Source: an uncultured Erythrobacter sp. (GTDB lineage: Bacteria; Pseudomonadota; Alphaproteobacteria; Sphingomonadales; Sphingomonadaceae). From it: a DNA stretch of 64,000 bases. The stretch spans positions 534,861 to 598,860 of the forward strand of contig CANLZI010000001.1 in NCBI GenBank assembly GCA_947495555.1, read 5' to 3'. The notes beneath the pieces are model-generated. The model ran no database searches and was not told the DNA's origin. It saw nothing but the letters and a program-made list of their open reading frames with translations. The translations under genes were made by a program, and so were the position numbers. Positions 57,770 to 64,000 of the stretch are shown here, in pieces; position 1 is the stretch's first letter, and the number at the start of each line of letters is the position of its first letter.

Positions 57770-58288
57770 CTAGGCAGACTTGCGGAAAAATCGTTCGATC
57801 AGCAGCGCTGCAATCAGCGAAAGGAATGCGCCAATCCAAGTGGCCATCTTTGTTGGCCTCAAACTCGAAGCAATATTGGCCAGCCCATCATCACCGGCAT
57901 TTGCCTGCAATTGGATGAACTGTGCGATGGTTTCGCCATAATCGGTGATCAGGAACACCGCGCCACACAGCAGCGCAATCCATCCCAAAGCCTTTAGCAA
58001 ACCGCTCTCGCTGCGCAGGTAATATAGCCCGCCCAGCACGCAGCCAACGCCGTAGATACCGATAAAGATCAGGTCCGATATCATCGCAAGGCGGGCCTGA
58101 CCGTACAGACCTGCCGACTGCCATGCGGCGTGAATCGCATTCACCGTTGGAGCATCAGGTGCGCGCTGATGCTCGGCCATTCCTTCAGGAACAGCTTCAA
58201 TCGCCAGCGGTAAGTGGAACCATATCGTAATGGCGAAGGCGGCCAGACCACCAAAAAACCAGATGCAGAATGTTTTCTTGCTAACCAC
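57770..58288 (-). CDS. Four-helix membrane protein
   Basis: A 172-aa protein with a GTG start at 58288, just after the upstream hydrolase stop. Hydrophobic helices lie at about residues 8-24, 58-85, 92-112 and 145-165. The N-terminal MVSKKTFCIWFFGG and the short polar loops give no family name. The longer ATG frame overlaps the upstream gene and is rejected. It is the last gene of a four-gene overlapping operon (isomerase, GFA, hydrolase, membrane protein), all on the minus strand. Confidence 0.68.
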   Translation of the reverse strand: MVSKKTFCIWFFGGLAAFAITIWFHLPLAIEAVPEGMAEHQRAPDAPTVNAIHAAWQSAGLYGQARLAMISDLIFIGIYGVGCVLGGLYYLRSESGLLKALGWIALLCGAVFLITDYGETIAQFIQLQANAGDDGLANIASSLRPTKMATWIGAFLSLIAALLIERFFRKSA

Positions 58289-58289
58289 G

Positions 58290-59048
58290 TCAGCCCTCCA
58301 GAAATTGAACCATTGCCGCGCCCATCTCCGGCTTGGTCGCGCTGACCAAATGCGCTCCGGGTGTTTCCACATAAGTCGCATTGGGCAACAGTTGAGCCAG
58401 ATCTTGTGCTGATCCATTGTCCTGATCTTCATCGCCGCACACCACCAAAGTGGGCATGGTCACATTGGCCAGCTTGGCCGTGTCCAGATCGCTCATCGCA
58501 TCGAGCAACAGCCGCGCCGCCACTCGATCCACGCCTTGCGATTTTAGGAATTGCCGCGAGTAATAGGCCGGATCGCCTGGCTTGATCGTGTCGAACTCAT
58601 CGATCACCCGCTTGAAAAATGCGCTCCGCTTGTTCCAATCGGCCAGCCCGGCAACGCCCATGCCGCCCGCCACCAGTCGGCGCGGATTGAGCAAGCCGTT
58701 AGCAACACAATGCAGCGAAGTGCGCGCACCAAGCGAAAAGCCGGCAAGATCATAACCACCGTCTTCAAGCTGCAGATGCTCGACCAGAGCCACCGCATCG
58801 CGCACCAACACATCCATCGGATAATTGACCAGATCGGTCGGACTTTCGCTGTCCCCATGGACTCGAAAATCCAGCATAATCGCCTCGAAACCTGCCTCGG
58901 AAAAGCGCTCGGCATGGCCCCATTTGATCCAATTCATCTGCGCGCTGGAAAATAGCCCGTGGAGGAGGACAACCGGCCGCCCCTCGCCCATCCTGTGCAG
59001 CGCGAGCCGCGTGCCGTCAAAGGAGGCAAAATCACTGCTCGCAATCAT
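58290..59048 (-). CDS. Alpha/beta hydrolase
   Basis: A 252-aa soluble hydrolase. VVLLHGLFSSAQMNW has the HG oxyanion motif, GFSLGARTSL the nucleophilic Ser, VCGDEDQDNG the acid and PGAHL the His. A short cap domain is present between strands 6 and 7. Start ATG 59048 overlaps the GFA stop (ATGA). Esterase or lactonase activity is likely; the substrate is unknown. Confidence 0.82.
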   Translation of the reverse strand: MIASSDFASFDGTRLALHRMGEGRPVVLLHGLFSSAQMNWIKWGHAERFSEAGFEAIMLDFRVHGDSESPTDLVNYPMDVLVRDAVALVEHLQLEDGGYDLAGFSLGARTSLHCVANGLLNPRRLVAGGMGVAGLADWNKRSAFFKRVIDEFDTIKPGDPAYYSRQFLKSQGVDRVAARLLLDAMSDLDTAKLANVTMPTLVVCGDEDQDNGSAQDLAQLLPNATYVETPGAHLVSATKPEMGAAMVQFLEG

Positions 59049-59497
59049 CTTGCCAGTCCAACAAACGCCAGCCAATCCTCGGTGCTACGCGGCTGTTCAT
59101 CCATTACTTTGACGCCTTCAGGGAGACCAATCCACTTTTGCTTGCTCGACACCCAAATGTGATGCTGGATGTCCAAATCAGCGCTCTCGTCCAGGGTCCC
59201 ACATCGCAGGCTAGCCATGCCTTCCCGGCTATCGTTGACTGCGTAGATGCGCGACTTGCACTTTGCGCATCCAAATATGGTCGAATGCGCGCCGCTGGGC
59301 TGATCGTAATGGCCTTCGTCCAACTCGCCAGAAATATCCATATCGGCAAGAGTGAACAGGATATGTTCGCTAAACGCCGATCCCGTTCGGCTTTGGCAGT
59401 CGGTGCAATGGCAAGCATATGGATTGAGCCGAAAACCTGCGCTCAAAGTATAGCGCACCACCCCGCACAGGCACCCTCCAGTAAGCTCATCCTTCAC
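59045..59497 (-). CDS. GFA/CENP-V family zinc protein
   Basis: A 150-aa zinc protein. GGCLCGVVRY, CHCTDCQSRTGSAFS and GCAKCKSRI supply the seven or eight conserved Cys of the glutathione-dependent formaldehyde-activating enzyme (GFA) fold. Most family members are of unknown function, and formaldehyde activation is not implied. I use the GTG at 59497, which overlaps the upstream stop as GTGA and has GGAGAA 3-8 nt before; the ATG at 59530 would overlap the upstream gene by 37 bp. Confidence 0.85.
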   Translation of the reverse strand: MKDELTGGCLCGVVRYTLSAGFRLNPYACHCTDCQSRTGSAFSEHILFTLADMDISGELDEGHYDQPSGAHSTIFGCAKCKSRIYAVNDSREGMASLRCGTLDESADLDIQHHIWVSSKQKWIGLPEGVKVMDEQPRSTEDWLAFVGLAR

Positions 59498-60144
59498 CGT
59501 TTCTCCAGCCCCTTTTGCTCCATCCGCCATTTGGCCATATCAATCCGGTCCTGACCGTAAAATGGCTCTCCATCCAGCACCAAGGTCGGCACGCCCCAAT
59601 GGCCTGCCGTCTCCAAAGCGTCCTGATTGGCAGCGATTTCAGCATCGAGCGTGTCCGTGTCCGCCAAGACCTCTGCATCCAGCTCGGCCAGATCCAGACC
59701 GGCCCGCTCAGCCGCCTTGGCCAAATGGTCTCCCTCGTCCCAGCCATCCACTTCGCCGGAAAAGATAATGCGGGAGACTTCATCAGCAAAAGCCAGGCCC
59801 TTGCCGTGCCTGCTCGCAGCCTGACCCAACCGGCAGATACGACGGATCAAAGGCTGTTCCTTGGCAATTTCGCGATTTGCGAAATCCTGCACCACCGGGT
59901 CCGGACGCGGCCACCGATACGGAATGCCCAAATGCTGGGCGACGCGCATTGAATCCATCACGATGTAGCGCGGTGCTGCAGGGTTGCCAGAAAACAGAAT
60001 ATCGGGATCGCGGATCGCAATCGGCCACACGGTGCGCAAATTGATGTCGAGATCATATTCCTCGGTCATCGCGCGATACCGCCCGACAGCCAGATAGGAA
60101 TAAGGTGAGCGGAAAGAGAAAAAGAGGTCTGCGTGTAAGGTCAT
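59494..60144 (-). CDS. 2-hydroxychromene-2-carboxylate isomerase-like DsbA-family protein
   Basis: A 216-aa thioredoxin-fold protein of the kappa-GST/HCCA isomerase group. FFSFRSPYSYLAVGRY has the active-site Ser in place of the CxxC of DsbA, and WGVPTLVLDGEPFYGQDRID is the cis-Pro region and C-terminal signature. Relatives act in naphthalene breakdown or as glutathione-dependent isomerases; the substrate is unknown here. First gene of the minus-strand four-gene operon; it overlaps the GFA gene by 4 bp. Confidence 0.85.
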   Translation of the reverse strand: MTLHADLFFSFRSPYSYLAVGRYRAMTEEYDLDINLRTVWPIAIRDPDILFSGNPAAPRYIVMDSMRVAQHLGIPYRWPRPDPVVQDFANREIAKEQPLIRRICRLGQAASRHGKGLAFADEVSRIIFSGEVDGWDEGDHLAKAAERAGLDLAELDAEVLADTDTLDAEIAANQDALETAGHWGVPTLVLDGEPFYGQDRIDMAKWRMEQKGLEKR

Positions 60145-60175
60145 GCGAGCACTGTGCCGCACTCCCCGCTTTTCG

Positions 60176-61201
60176 TCACCCCTTTTTCAAATGGCGACGC
60201 CCCAGCAATTCCGCAATCTGCACCGCGTTCAGCGCTGCACCTTTGCGCAGATTGTCAGACACGCACCAAATGGTCAGGCCGTTTTCAACCGTCGGATCTT
60301 CGCGCACCCGGCTGACATAGGTTGCACTGTCACCGGCGCATTCCACCGGCGTGACATAACCTTCATCCTCGCGCTTATCGATCAGCATGATGCCCGGCGC
60401 CTCGCGCAGAATGTCCTGTGCCGCCTCGGCTGAAAGCTCGTTTTCGAACTCGATATTGATCGCTTCGGCATGGCCGACAAAAACGGGTACCCGCACACAA
60501 GTTGCGTTCAGCTTGATCTTGGGATCAAGGATCTTTTTGGTCTCGACCATCATCTTCCATTCTTCCTTGGTCGAACCATCGTCCAGGAACACATCGATGT
60601 GGGGAATAACGTTGAAGGCAATCTGCTTGGTGAAGGTCGAAGGCTGCACCGGATCGCCAACAAAAATCGCCCGGCTTTGTTCGAACAGTTCGTCCATGCC
60701 CGATTTTCCCGCGCCCGAAACTGACTGATACGTGCTGACCACCACCCGCTTGATCGTTGCCGCATCATGCAGCGGCTTTAGCGCGACAACCAATTGTGCG
60801 GTCGAGCAATTGGGATTGGCGATTATGTTGCGCTTGGAATAGCCGTCAATCGCATCGGGGTTCACTTCCGGCACGATCAGCGGAACATCCGGCTCCATCC
60901 GGTAGAGCGAGGAATTGTCGATCACCACACAGCCGGCTGCAGCCGCCTTAGGGGCGTATTCCTTGGCTGGGCCGCTGCCCGCAGCAAACAAGGCAATATC
61001 CCATCCAGCCCAATCAAAATGCTCGATATTCTTACATTTGAGCATTTTGCCGGTGTCGCCGAATTCCACTTCGCTGCCATGCGAACGAGAGCTGGCAACC
61101 GCTGCCACTTCGTCACACGGAAACTCACGCTCGGCCAGAACTGCCATCATCTCGCGCCCGACATTTCCAGTCGCGCCGACAACTGCCACACGATAGCCCA
61201 C
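60176..61201 (-). CDS. asd: Aspartate-semialdehyde dehydrogenase
   Basis: A 341-aa NADPH-dependent enzyme making aspartate semialdehyde for lysine, threonine, methionine and diaminopimelate. VAVVGATGNVG is the cofactor motif, SSRSHGSEVEFG the next landmark, and the catalytic Cys is in NPNCSTAQL, with the active-site His region HAEAINIEFE. The GTG at 61201 has GGAGAA 6 nt upstream and gives the usual start (MGYRVAVVGATG); the longer ATG frame adds 21 non-homologous residues. It stands alone. Confidence 0.95.
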   Translation of the reverse strand: MGYRVAVVGATGNVGREMMAVLAEREFPCDEVAAVASSRSHGSEVEFGDTGKMLKCKNIEHFDWAGWDIALFAAGSGPAKEYAPKAAAAGCVVIDNSSLYRMEPDVPLIVPEVNPDAIDGYSKRNIIANPNCSTAQLVVALKPLHDAATIKRVVVSTYQSVSGAGKSGMDELFEQSRAIFVGDPVQPSTFTKQIAFNVIPHIDVFLDDGSTKEEWKMMVETKKILDPKIKLNATCVRVPVFVGHAEAINIEFENELSAEAAQDILREAPGIMLIDKREDEGYVTPVECAGDSATYVSRVREDPTVENGLTIWCVSDNLRKGAALNAVQIAELLGRRHLKKG

Positions 61202-61286
61202 TTGCAATTCTCCAATATCAAAACGTTTGCGCGATCCGCTGCCTCGGCTAGCGTGCCTTGGCAAGACCTAATTAGGGGGAAAACCT

Positions 61287-62144
61287 ATGCACAGCTCTAT
61301 CGCAGATTGGCGGGCAGGCGCGAGCTATTTCGAGTTTGAAGGACTACAGATAGCCTATTGGCAGGCGGGTACGGGCAAATCGCTGCTGTTGGTGCACGGA
61401 TTTCCGACCTGCTCGTGGGATTGGGCCGGCGTTTGGCAAGCCTTGTCCGCCGGGCACAGCCTGATCGCCTGCGACATGATCGGCTTTGGCCTGTCGGACA
61501 AACCAAAGGGCAAATATTCGATCCATCGCCAAACCGATCTGCACGAGGCTTTGTTGGCTCATTTGAGCGTGAACGAGTGGGATGCGCTGGTGCATGATTA
61601 TGGAGTCTCAGTGGGGCAGGAACTGCTCGCCCGGAAATTGGATGGCACGGGTGCTGCGGGCCTTGGCCGAATGGTATTTCTGAACGGCGGGATATTTCCC
61701 GACCAGCACCGAGCACTACCGATCCAGAAACTGGGCACCTCGCCCGTGGGATTCATCGTCAGCCAAATGATGAGCCGCAAGCGGTTTGGTCAAAGCTTCT
61801 CTGCCGTGTTTGGACAAGACACCAAGCCGAGCGAACAAGAGCTGGACGAGTTCTGGAGCCTGATCGCCCACAAGAACGGCCACAGGATCTTTCACAAGCT
61901 GTTGCACTATATCGCGGACCGGCGGACGCATCAGCAGCGGTGGGAGGCCGCGCTGGTCGCCTCACAAGCCCGTATCGGCCTTATCAATGGTGCGGTTGAC
62001 CCTGTGTCAGGAAAACATGCCTATGATCGCTGGTGCGCCACTCTACCGCATGCAAAGCACCATTTGCTGCCCGATGTGGGCCATTACCCGCAGGTTGAGG
62101 CTCCCGCGGAAGTTTCTGCCAAAACACTGGAATGGTTAGGCTGA
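61287..62144 (+). CDS. MEST-like alpha/beta hydrolase
   Basis: A 285-aa hydrolase. VHGFPTCSWDW is the oxyanion loop, VHDYGVSVGQELL replaces the GxSxG elbow by an Asp nucleophile, VFLNGGIFPDQHR follows, and HYPQVEAP carries the His. The spacing and the FLNGGIFP motif closely resemble the MEST/PEG1 family, known from animals and bacteria, which also shares features with epoxide hydrolases and haloalkane dehalogenases. Substrate unknown. It is divergent from asd with 85 bp between starts and ends before a strong terminator region. Confidence 0.82.
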   Translation: MHSSIADWRAGASYFEFEGLQIAYWQAGTGKSLLLVHGFPTCSWDWAGVWQALSAGHSLIACDMIGFGLSDKPKGKYSIHRQTDLHEALLAHLSVNEWDALVHDYGVSVGQELLARKLDGTGAAGLGRMVFLNGGIFPDQHRALPIQKLGTSPVGFIVSQMMSRKRFGQSFSAVFGQDTKPSEQELDEFWSLIAHKNGHRIFHKLLHYIADRRTHQQRWEAALVASQARIGLINGAVDPVSGKHAYDRWCATLPHAKHHLLPDVGHYPQVEAPAEVSAKTLEWLG

Positions 62145-62273
62145 GAAAGCCGGTATGGTAAACCCGCGCCTAACCGCGAAACTTCAAACCTCCCTAAGTT
62201 GGTGTTCGTAAGTTCTCAACACGCATTAGCGAAGCTCTAACGGTCGTTCAGTTGTGGTTCCCGTGACCAATAG

Positions 62274-62312
62274 AAAAGGGCGGCTCTGCCAGATGGTAGA
62301 GTCGCCCTTTTT
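62274..62312. terminator. Bidirectional terminator, hydrolase and rplS
   Basis: AAAAGGGCG (62274-62282) pairs with CGCCCTTTT (62303-62311), with an inner CTCT/AGAG extension. A-run and T-run flank the stem, so it can work for the plus-strand hydrolase and for rplS on the minus strand. Confidence 0.85.
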
Positions 62313-62349
62313 GAATCTGTAGCCAATCGGATTGGCAAAAATCGAAATC

Positions 62350-62718
62350 TTACGCCTTTGGAGCGTTATCCCGACGTTCCGCGATACGCGCACGCTTACC
62401 AGTGCGGCCACGCAGATAGTACAGCTTGGCGCGACGCACGACACCACGGCGAACCACGGTGATGCTGTCAACGATCGGTGCGTACAGCGGGAACACACGT
62501 TCCACGCCTTCACCAAAGCTCATTTTGCGAACGGTGAAGTTGCTGTTGATGCTGCGGTTTGAACGCGCAATCACCACACCTTCAAAGTTCTGAATACGCT
62601 CACGCGTGCCTTCGATAACCTTTACGCCAACGCGTACGGTGTCGCCTGCACGAAAATCTGGAATATCTTTGCCAGCCTTGGCAATTTCTTCCGCTTCAAT
62701 AGTCTGGATCAGGTTCAC
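62350..62718 (-). CDS. rplS: 50S ribosomal protein L19
   Basis: A 122-aa protein at the 30S-50S interface. [31 protein letters not shown] is the L19 signature and [19 protein letters not shown] is also diagnostic. The C-terminus is basic ([14 protein letters not shown]). It is 41 bp downstream of trmD. Confidence 0.97.
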   Translation of the reverse strand: MNLIQTIEAEEIAKAGKDIPDFRAGDTVRVGVKVIEGTRERIQNFEGVVIARSNRSINSNFTVRKMSFGEGVERVFPLYAPIVDSITVVRRGVVRRAKLYYLRGRTGKRARIAERRDNAPKA

Positions 62719-62759
62719 TGGTCCGTATCCTTATTTTCTCGCCGCTCGCCAGAGGCAGG

Positions 62760-63464
62760 TCAGTCCCGAGCGTTCCTATAACGCTCCCATAGGTCTGGCC
62801 TGCGTAACCGTGTGTGATCTTCCGACATGGCTTTGCGCCACGCCGCGATCTTCGCATGATCCCCCGATCGCAGCACTTCAGGGATCGTGCGCCCTTCCCA
62901 TTCTTGAGGTCGGGTATACTGCGGATACTCAAGCAGGCCTTCTTCAAAGCTCTCTTCAGTACCGCTAGAAGCCGCGCCCATTACCCCCGGTAACAGCCGA
63001 ATGCAAGCATCAAGTATCGCCAAAGCGGCGGTTTCTCCGCCCGATAGAACGATGTCAGCCAGGCTGACTTGCTCAATTTGGGGACGAGCCTCGAAAATGC
63101 GCTCGTCAAATCCCTCGAACCGACCGCACATCAGCGTTATTCCAGGACCGCTCGCGATCTGCCGGATGCGTTCCTGGGTGATGGGTTTCCCGCGCGGCGT
63201 CATGGCGAGGATGGGAGCGTCGGGCTGGCGTTCAAGAGCATGATCCACCGTTGCGCCCAGCACATCGGCTTTGAGCACCATTCCGGCCCCGCCGCCTGCG
63301 GGAGGACTGTCGACATTCTTGTGCTTATCTAACGCAAAATCGCGGATTTGCACCGTTTCACATGACCAGTCGCCGCGCGCTAAGGCCTTGCCTGCAAGCG
63401 ACACGCCCAGGGGCCCAGGAAACATCTCGGGGTAGAGAGTAAGGATGGTGGCTGCGAAGGTCAT
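62760..63464 (-). CDS. trmD: tRNA (guanine-N1)-methyltransferase
   Basis: A 234-aa SPOUT-fold enzyme that methylates G37 of tRNAs to prevent frameshifting. [26 protein letters not shown] and [10 protein letters not shown] are landmarks; the knot region is [25 protein letters not shown]. The ATG at 63464 overlaps the stop of an unrelated membrane-protein gene by 4 bp. Its first ten codons recur as a ghost copy at 63858. rimM, which usually precedes trmD, is not visible. Confidence 0.96.
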   Translation of the reverse strand: MTFAATILTLYPEMFPGPLGVSLAGKALARGDWSCETVQIRDFALDKHKNVDSPPAGGGAGMVLKADVLGATVDHALERQPDAPILAMTPRGKPITQERIRQIASGPGITLMCGRFEGFDERIFEARPQIEQVSLADIVLSGGETAALAILDACIRLLPGVMGAASSGTEESFEEGLLEYPQYTRPQEWEGRTIPEVLRSGDHAKIAAWRKAMSEDHTRLRRPDLWERYRNARD

Positions 63465-63787
63465 GGTTCGACGTGTTCCTTACCGATCTTGCGGCGCTGC
63501 CTTTCCAAATACAGCGCACCAAGCACCCAAGCCAATAATGTACCGAGGCCGTGGGGCGTCATCGCCTTGCTATTGGCCTTCAGCCACTCGGCTGGAAACC
63601 CGTCAACCACCAAAGGTGCGAACAGATAGTAAAGTGCTGGAAACACAAGCGGGATCAGCCAGACCAAGCGGCTACCGCTGCCAATTTTCTTGCGGCGGAA
63701 CAAGATATTCGCCGTCAGTTCAACAACAACCAGATTGAGGGCGGTCGGTATCAGGACTGCTGTCAAAACCAGGACGGCGGTTATCAT
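63461..63787 (-). CDS. Small membrane protein of unknown function
   Basis: A 108-aa protein with about three hydrophobic helices (residues 2-25, 40-60 and 78-95) and a basic C-terminus ([11 protein letters not shown]). Not recognised. Its ATG overlaps the stop of a 24-codon ORF that begins as a copy of the trmD start, and its stop overlaps the trmD ATG, so it is tightly inserted in the operon. Confidence 0.65.
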   Translation of the reverse strand: MITAVLVLTAVLIPTALNLVVVELTANILFRRKKIGSGSRLVWLIPLVFPALYYLFAPLVVDGFPAEWLKANSKAMTPHGLGTLLAWVLGALYLERQRRKIGKEHVEP

Positions 63788-63858
63788 CCTAAATCTGCCC
63801 TAAGCTTACAAAGCGTTATCACGTGACAAAGCGTCAGGATGGTGGCGGCGAAGGTCAT
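63784..63858 (-). pseudogene. Ghost copy of the trmD start (24-codon ORF)
   Basis: The ORF starts [10 protein letters not shown], identical to the first ten residues of trmD, then diverges to CHVITL and stops. Over those ten codons the DNA differs from trmD only at four third positions, all synonymous. It overlaps the upstream small ORF and the downstream membrane-protein gene by 4 bp at each end, so it could still be translated as a leader. ACGCTTTGT occurs twice just after the trmD match. Confidence 0.7.
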
Positions 63859-63998
63859 TTGCCTTCTTCCGAACGCTTCGGACGCAGAAATCTAGAGAGG
63901 GACTGGTGAGCGCGGACACCCACAACAGCCCCAAAGAAACTTACGCAAAACATGACCAGAAATTCAAATAAGGCCATCCAGTTCGCGTAGTCGGTAAC
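63855..63998 (-). CDS. Small membrane protein, probably partial
   Basis: An open frame enters from the window edge and ends at 63855. It includes MALFEFLVMFCVSFFGAVVG, one hydrophobic helix, then a basic tail (RFLRPKRSEEGK). If ATG 63977 is the start the protein has only 40 residues; otherwise the N-terminus lies beyond the window. Its stop overlaps the ghost trmD ATG as ATGA. Confidence 0.45.
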   Translation of the reverse strand, partial: VTDYANWMALFEFLVMFCVSFFGAVVGVRAHQSLSRFLRPKRSEEGK

Positions 63999-64000
63999 AC

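Noticed and set aside
62760..63464. rimM next to trmD
   Set aside because: The genes upstream are small membrane proteins with no RimM similarity; rimM may lie outside the window.

Overview
The window looks like a chromosomal segment of an alphaproteobacterium of the order Sphingomonadales, most like the marine Erythrobacteraceae. This rests on overall gene content and order (bamD-recN-ligA, fabD/fabG, sdhC-sdhD-sdhA, rpsF-rpsR-rplI, trmD-rplS), on 3-hydroxybutyrate and polyhydroxyalkanoate genes, and on short dispersed repeats of a kind seen in sphingomonads. No species can be named from the sequence alone. I saw no rRNA or tRNA gene, CRISPR array, transposase or prophage; one lone gene (19065-19754) looks terminase-like.

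Layout. 1-7.4 kb: 3-hydroxybutyrate dehydrogenase, a neutral zinc peptidase, then creD, a blaR1-like M56 peptidase and blaI on the minus strand, with two 14-bp operator-like sites 21 bp apart between blaI and a divergent periplasmic cyclophilin, followed by a legumain-like C13 peptidase. 7.4-8.1 kb: a GIY-YIG gene set among hairpin repeats. 8.1-10.7 kb: succinate dehydrogenase subunits C, D and A without B. 10.8-13.4 kb: an overlapping plus-strand operon of an SDR, a predicted lipoprotein subclass B3 metallo-beta-lactamase and prmA. 13.4-18.9 kb: bamD-recN-small membrane protein-ligA-cinA on the minus strand. 19-22.6 kb: the terminase-like gene, then an NRAMP-fold transporter without metal-site motifs beside uxuA. 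22.7-26.9 kb: lepA and a PAS-GGDEF-EAL-PilZ protein with a damaged EAL domain. 27-32.5 kb: class II type phaC, phaZ, a ferredoxin-NADP reductase and an MFS carrier. 32.5-37.7 kb: hydrolases, a D-aminoacylase-type amidohydrolase, DUF2855 and a GST. 37.7-41.1 kb: dnaN, fabG, a GNAT gene and fabD. 41.2-45.4 kb: a divergent LD-carboxypeptidase and Mpl-type ligase (peptidoglycan recycling), a zinc-ribbon membrane protein and an acyl-CoA ligase. 45.5-50.1 kb: acetamidase, MtfA, a membrane protein, a GST and DUF808. 50.3-54.9 kb: rpsF-rpsR-rplI, then a sulfotransferase/2OG-Fe(II) hydroxylase pair and AMP nucleosidase. 54.9-64 kb: exported proteins, a four-gene overlapping operon of small enzymes, asd, a MEST-like hydrolase, rplS and trmD, with a duplicated trmD start upstream.

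Two themes recur. The first is cell-wall stress and recycling: BlaI/BlaR1, CreD, the B3 beta-lactamase, LdcA and Mpl all lie within 40 kb. The second is carbon storage: 3-hydroxybutyrate dehydrogenase, PhaC and PhaZ. The most unusual DNA-level observations are the paired BlaI-like operators, hairpin repeats whose stems covary between copies, a sulfotransferase start codon inside the loop of a ribosomal-operon terminator, and a 30-nt ghost copy of the trmD start that differs from the real one only at synonymous positions.
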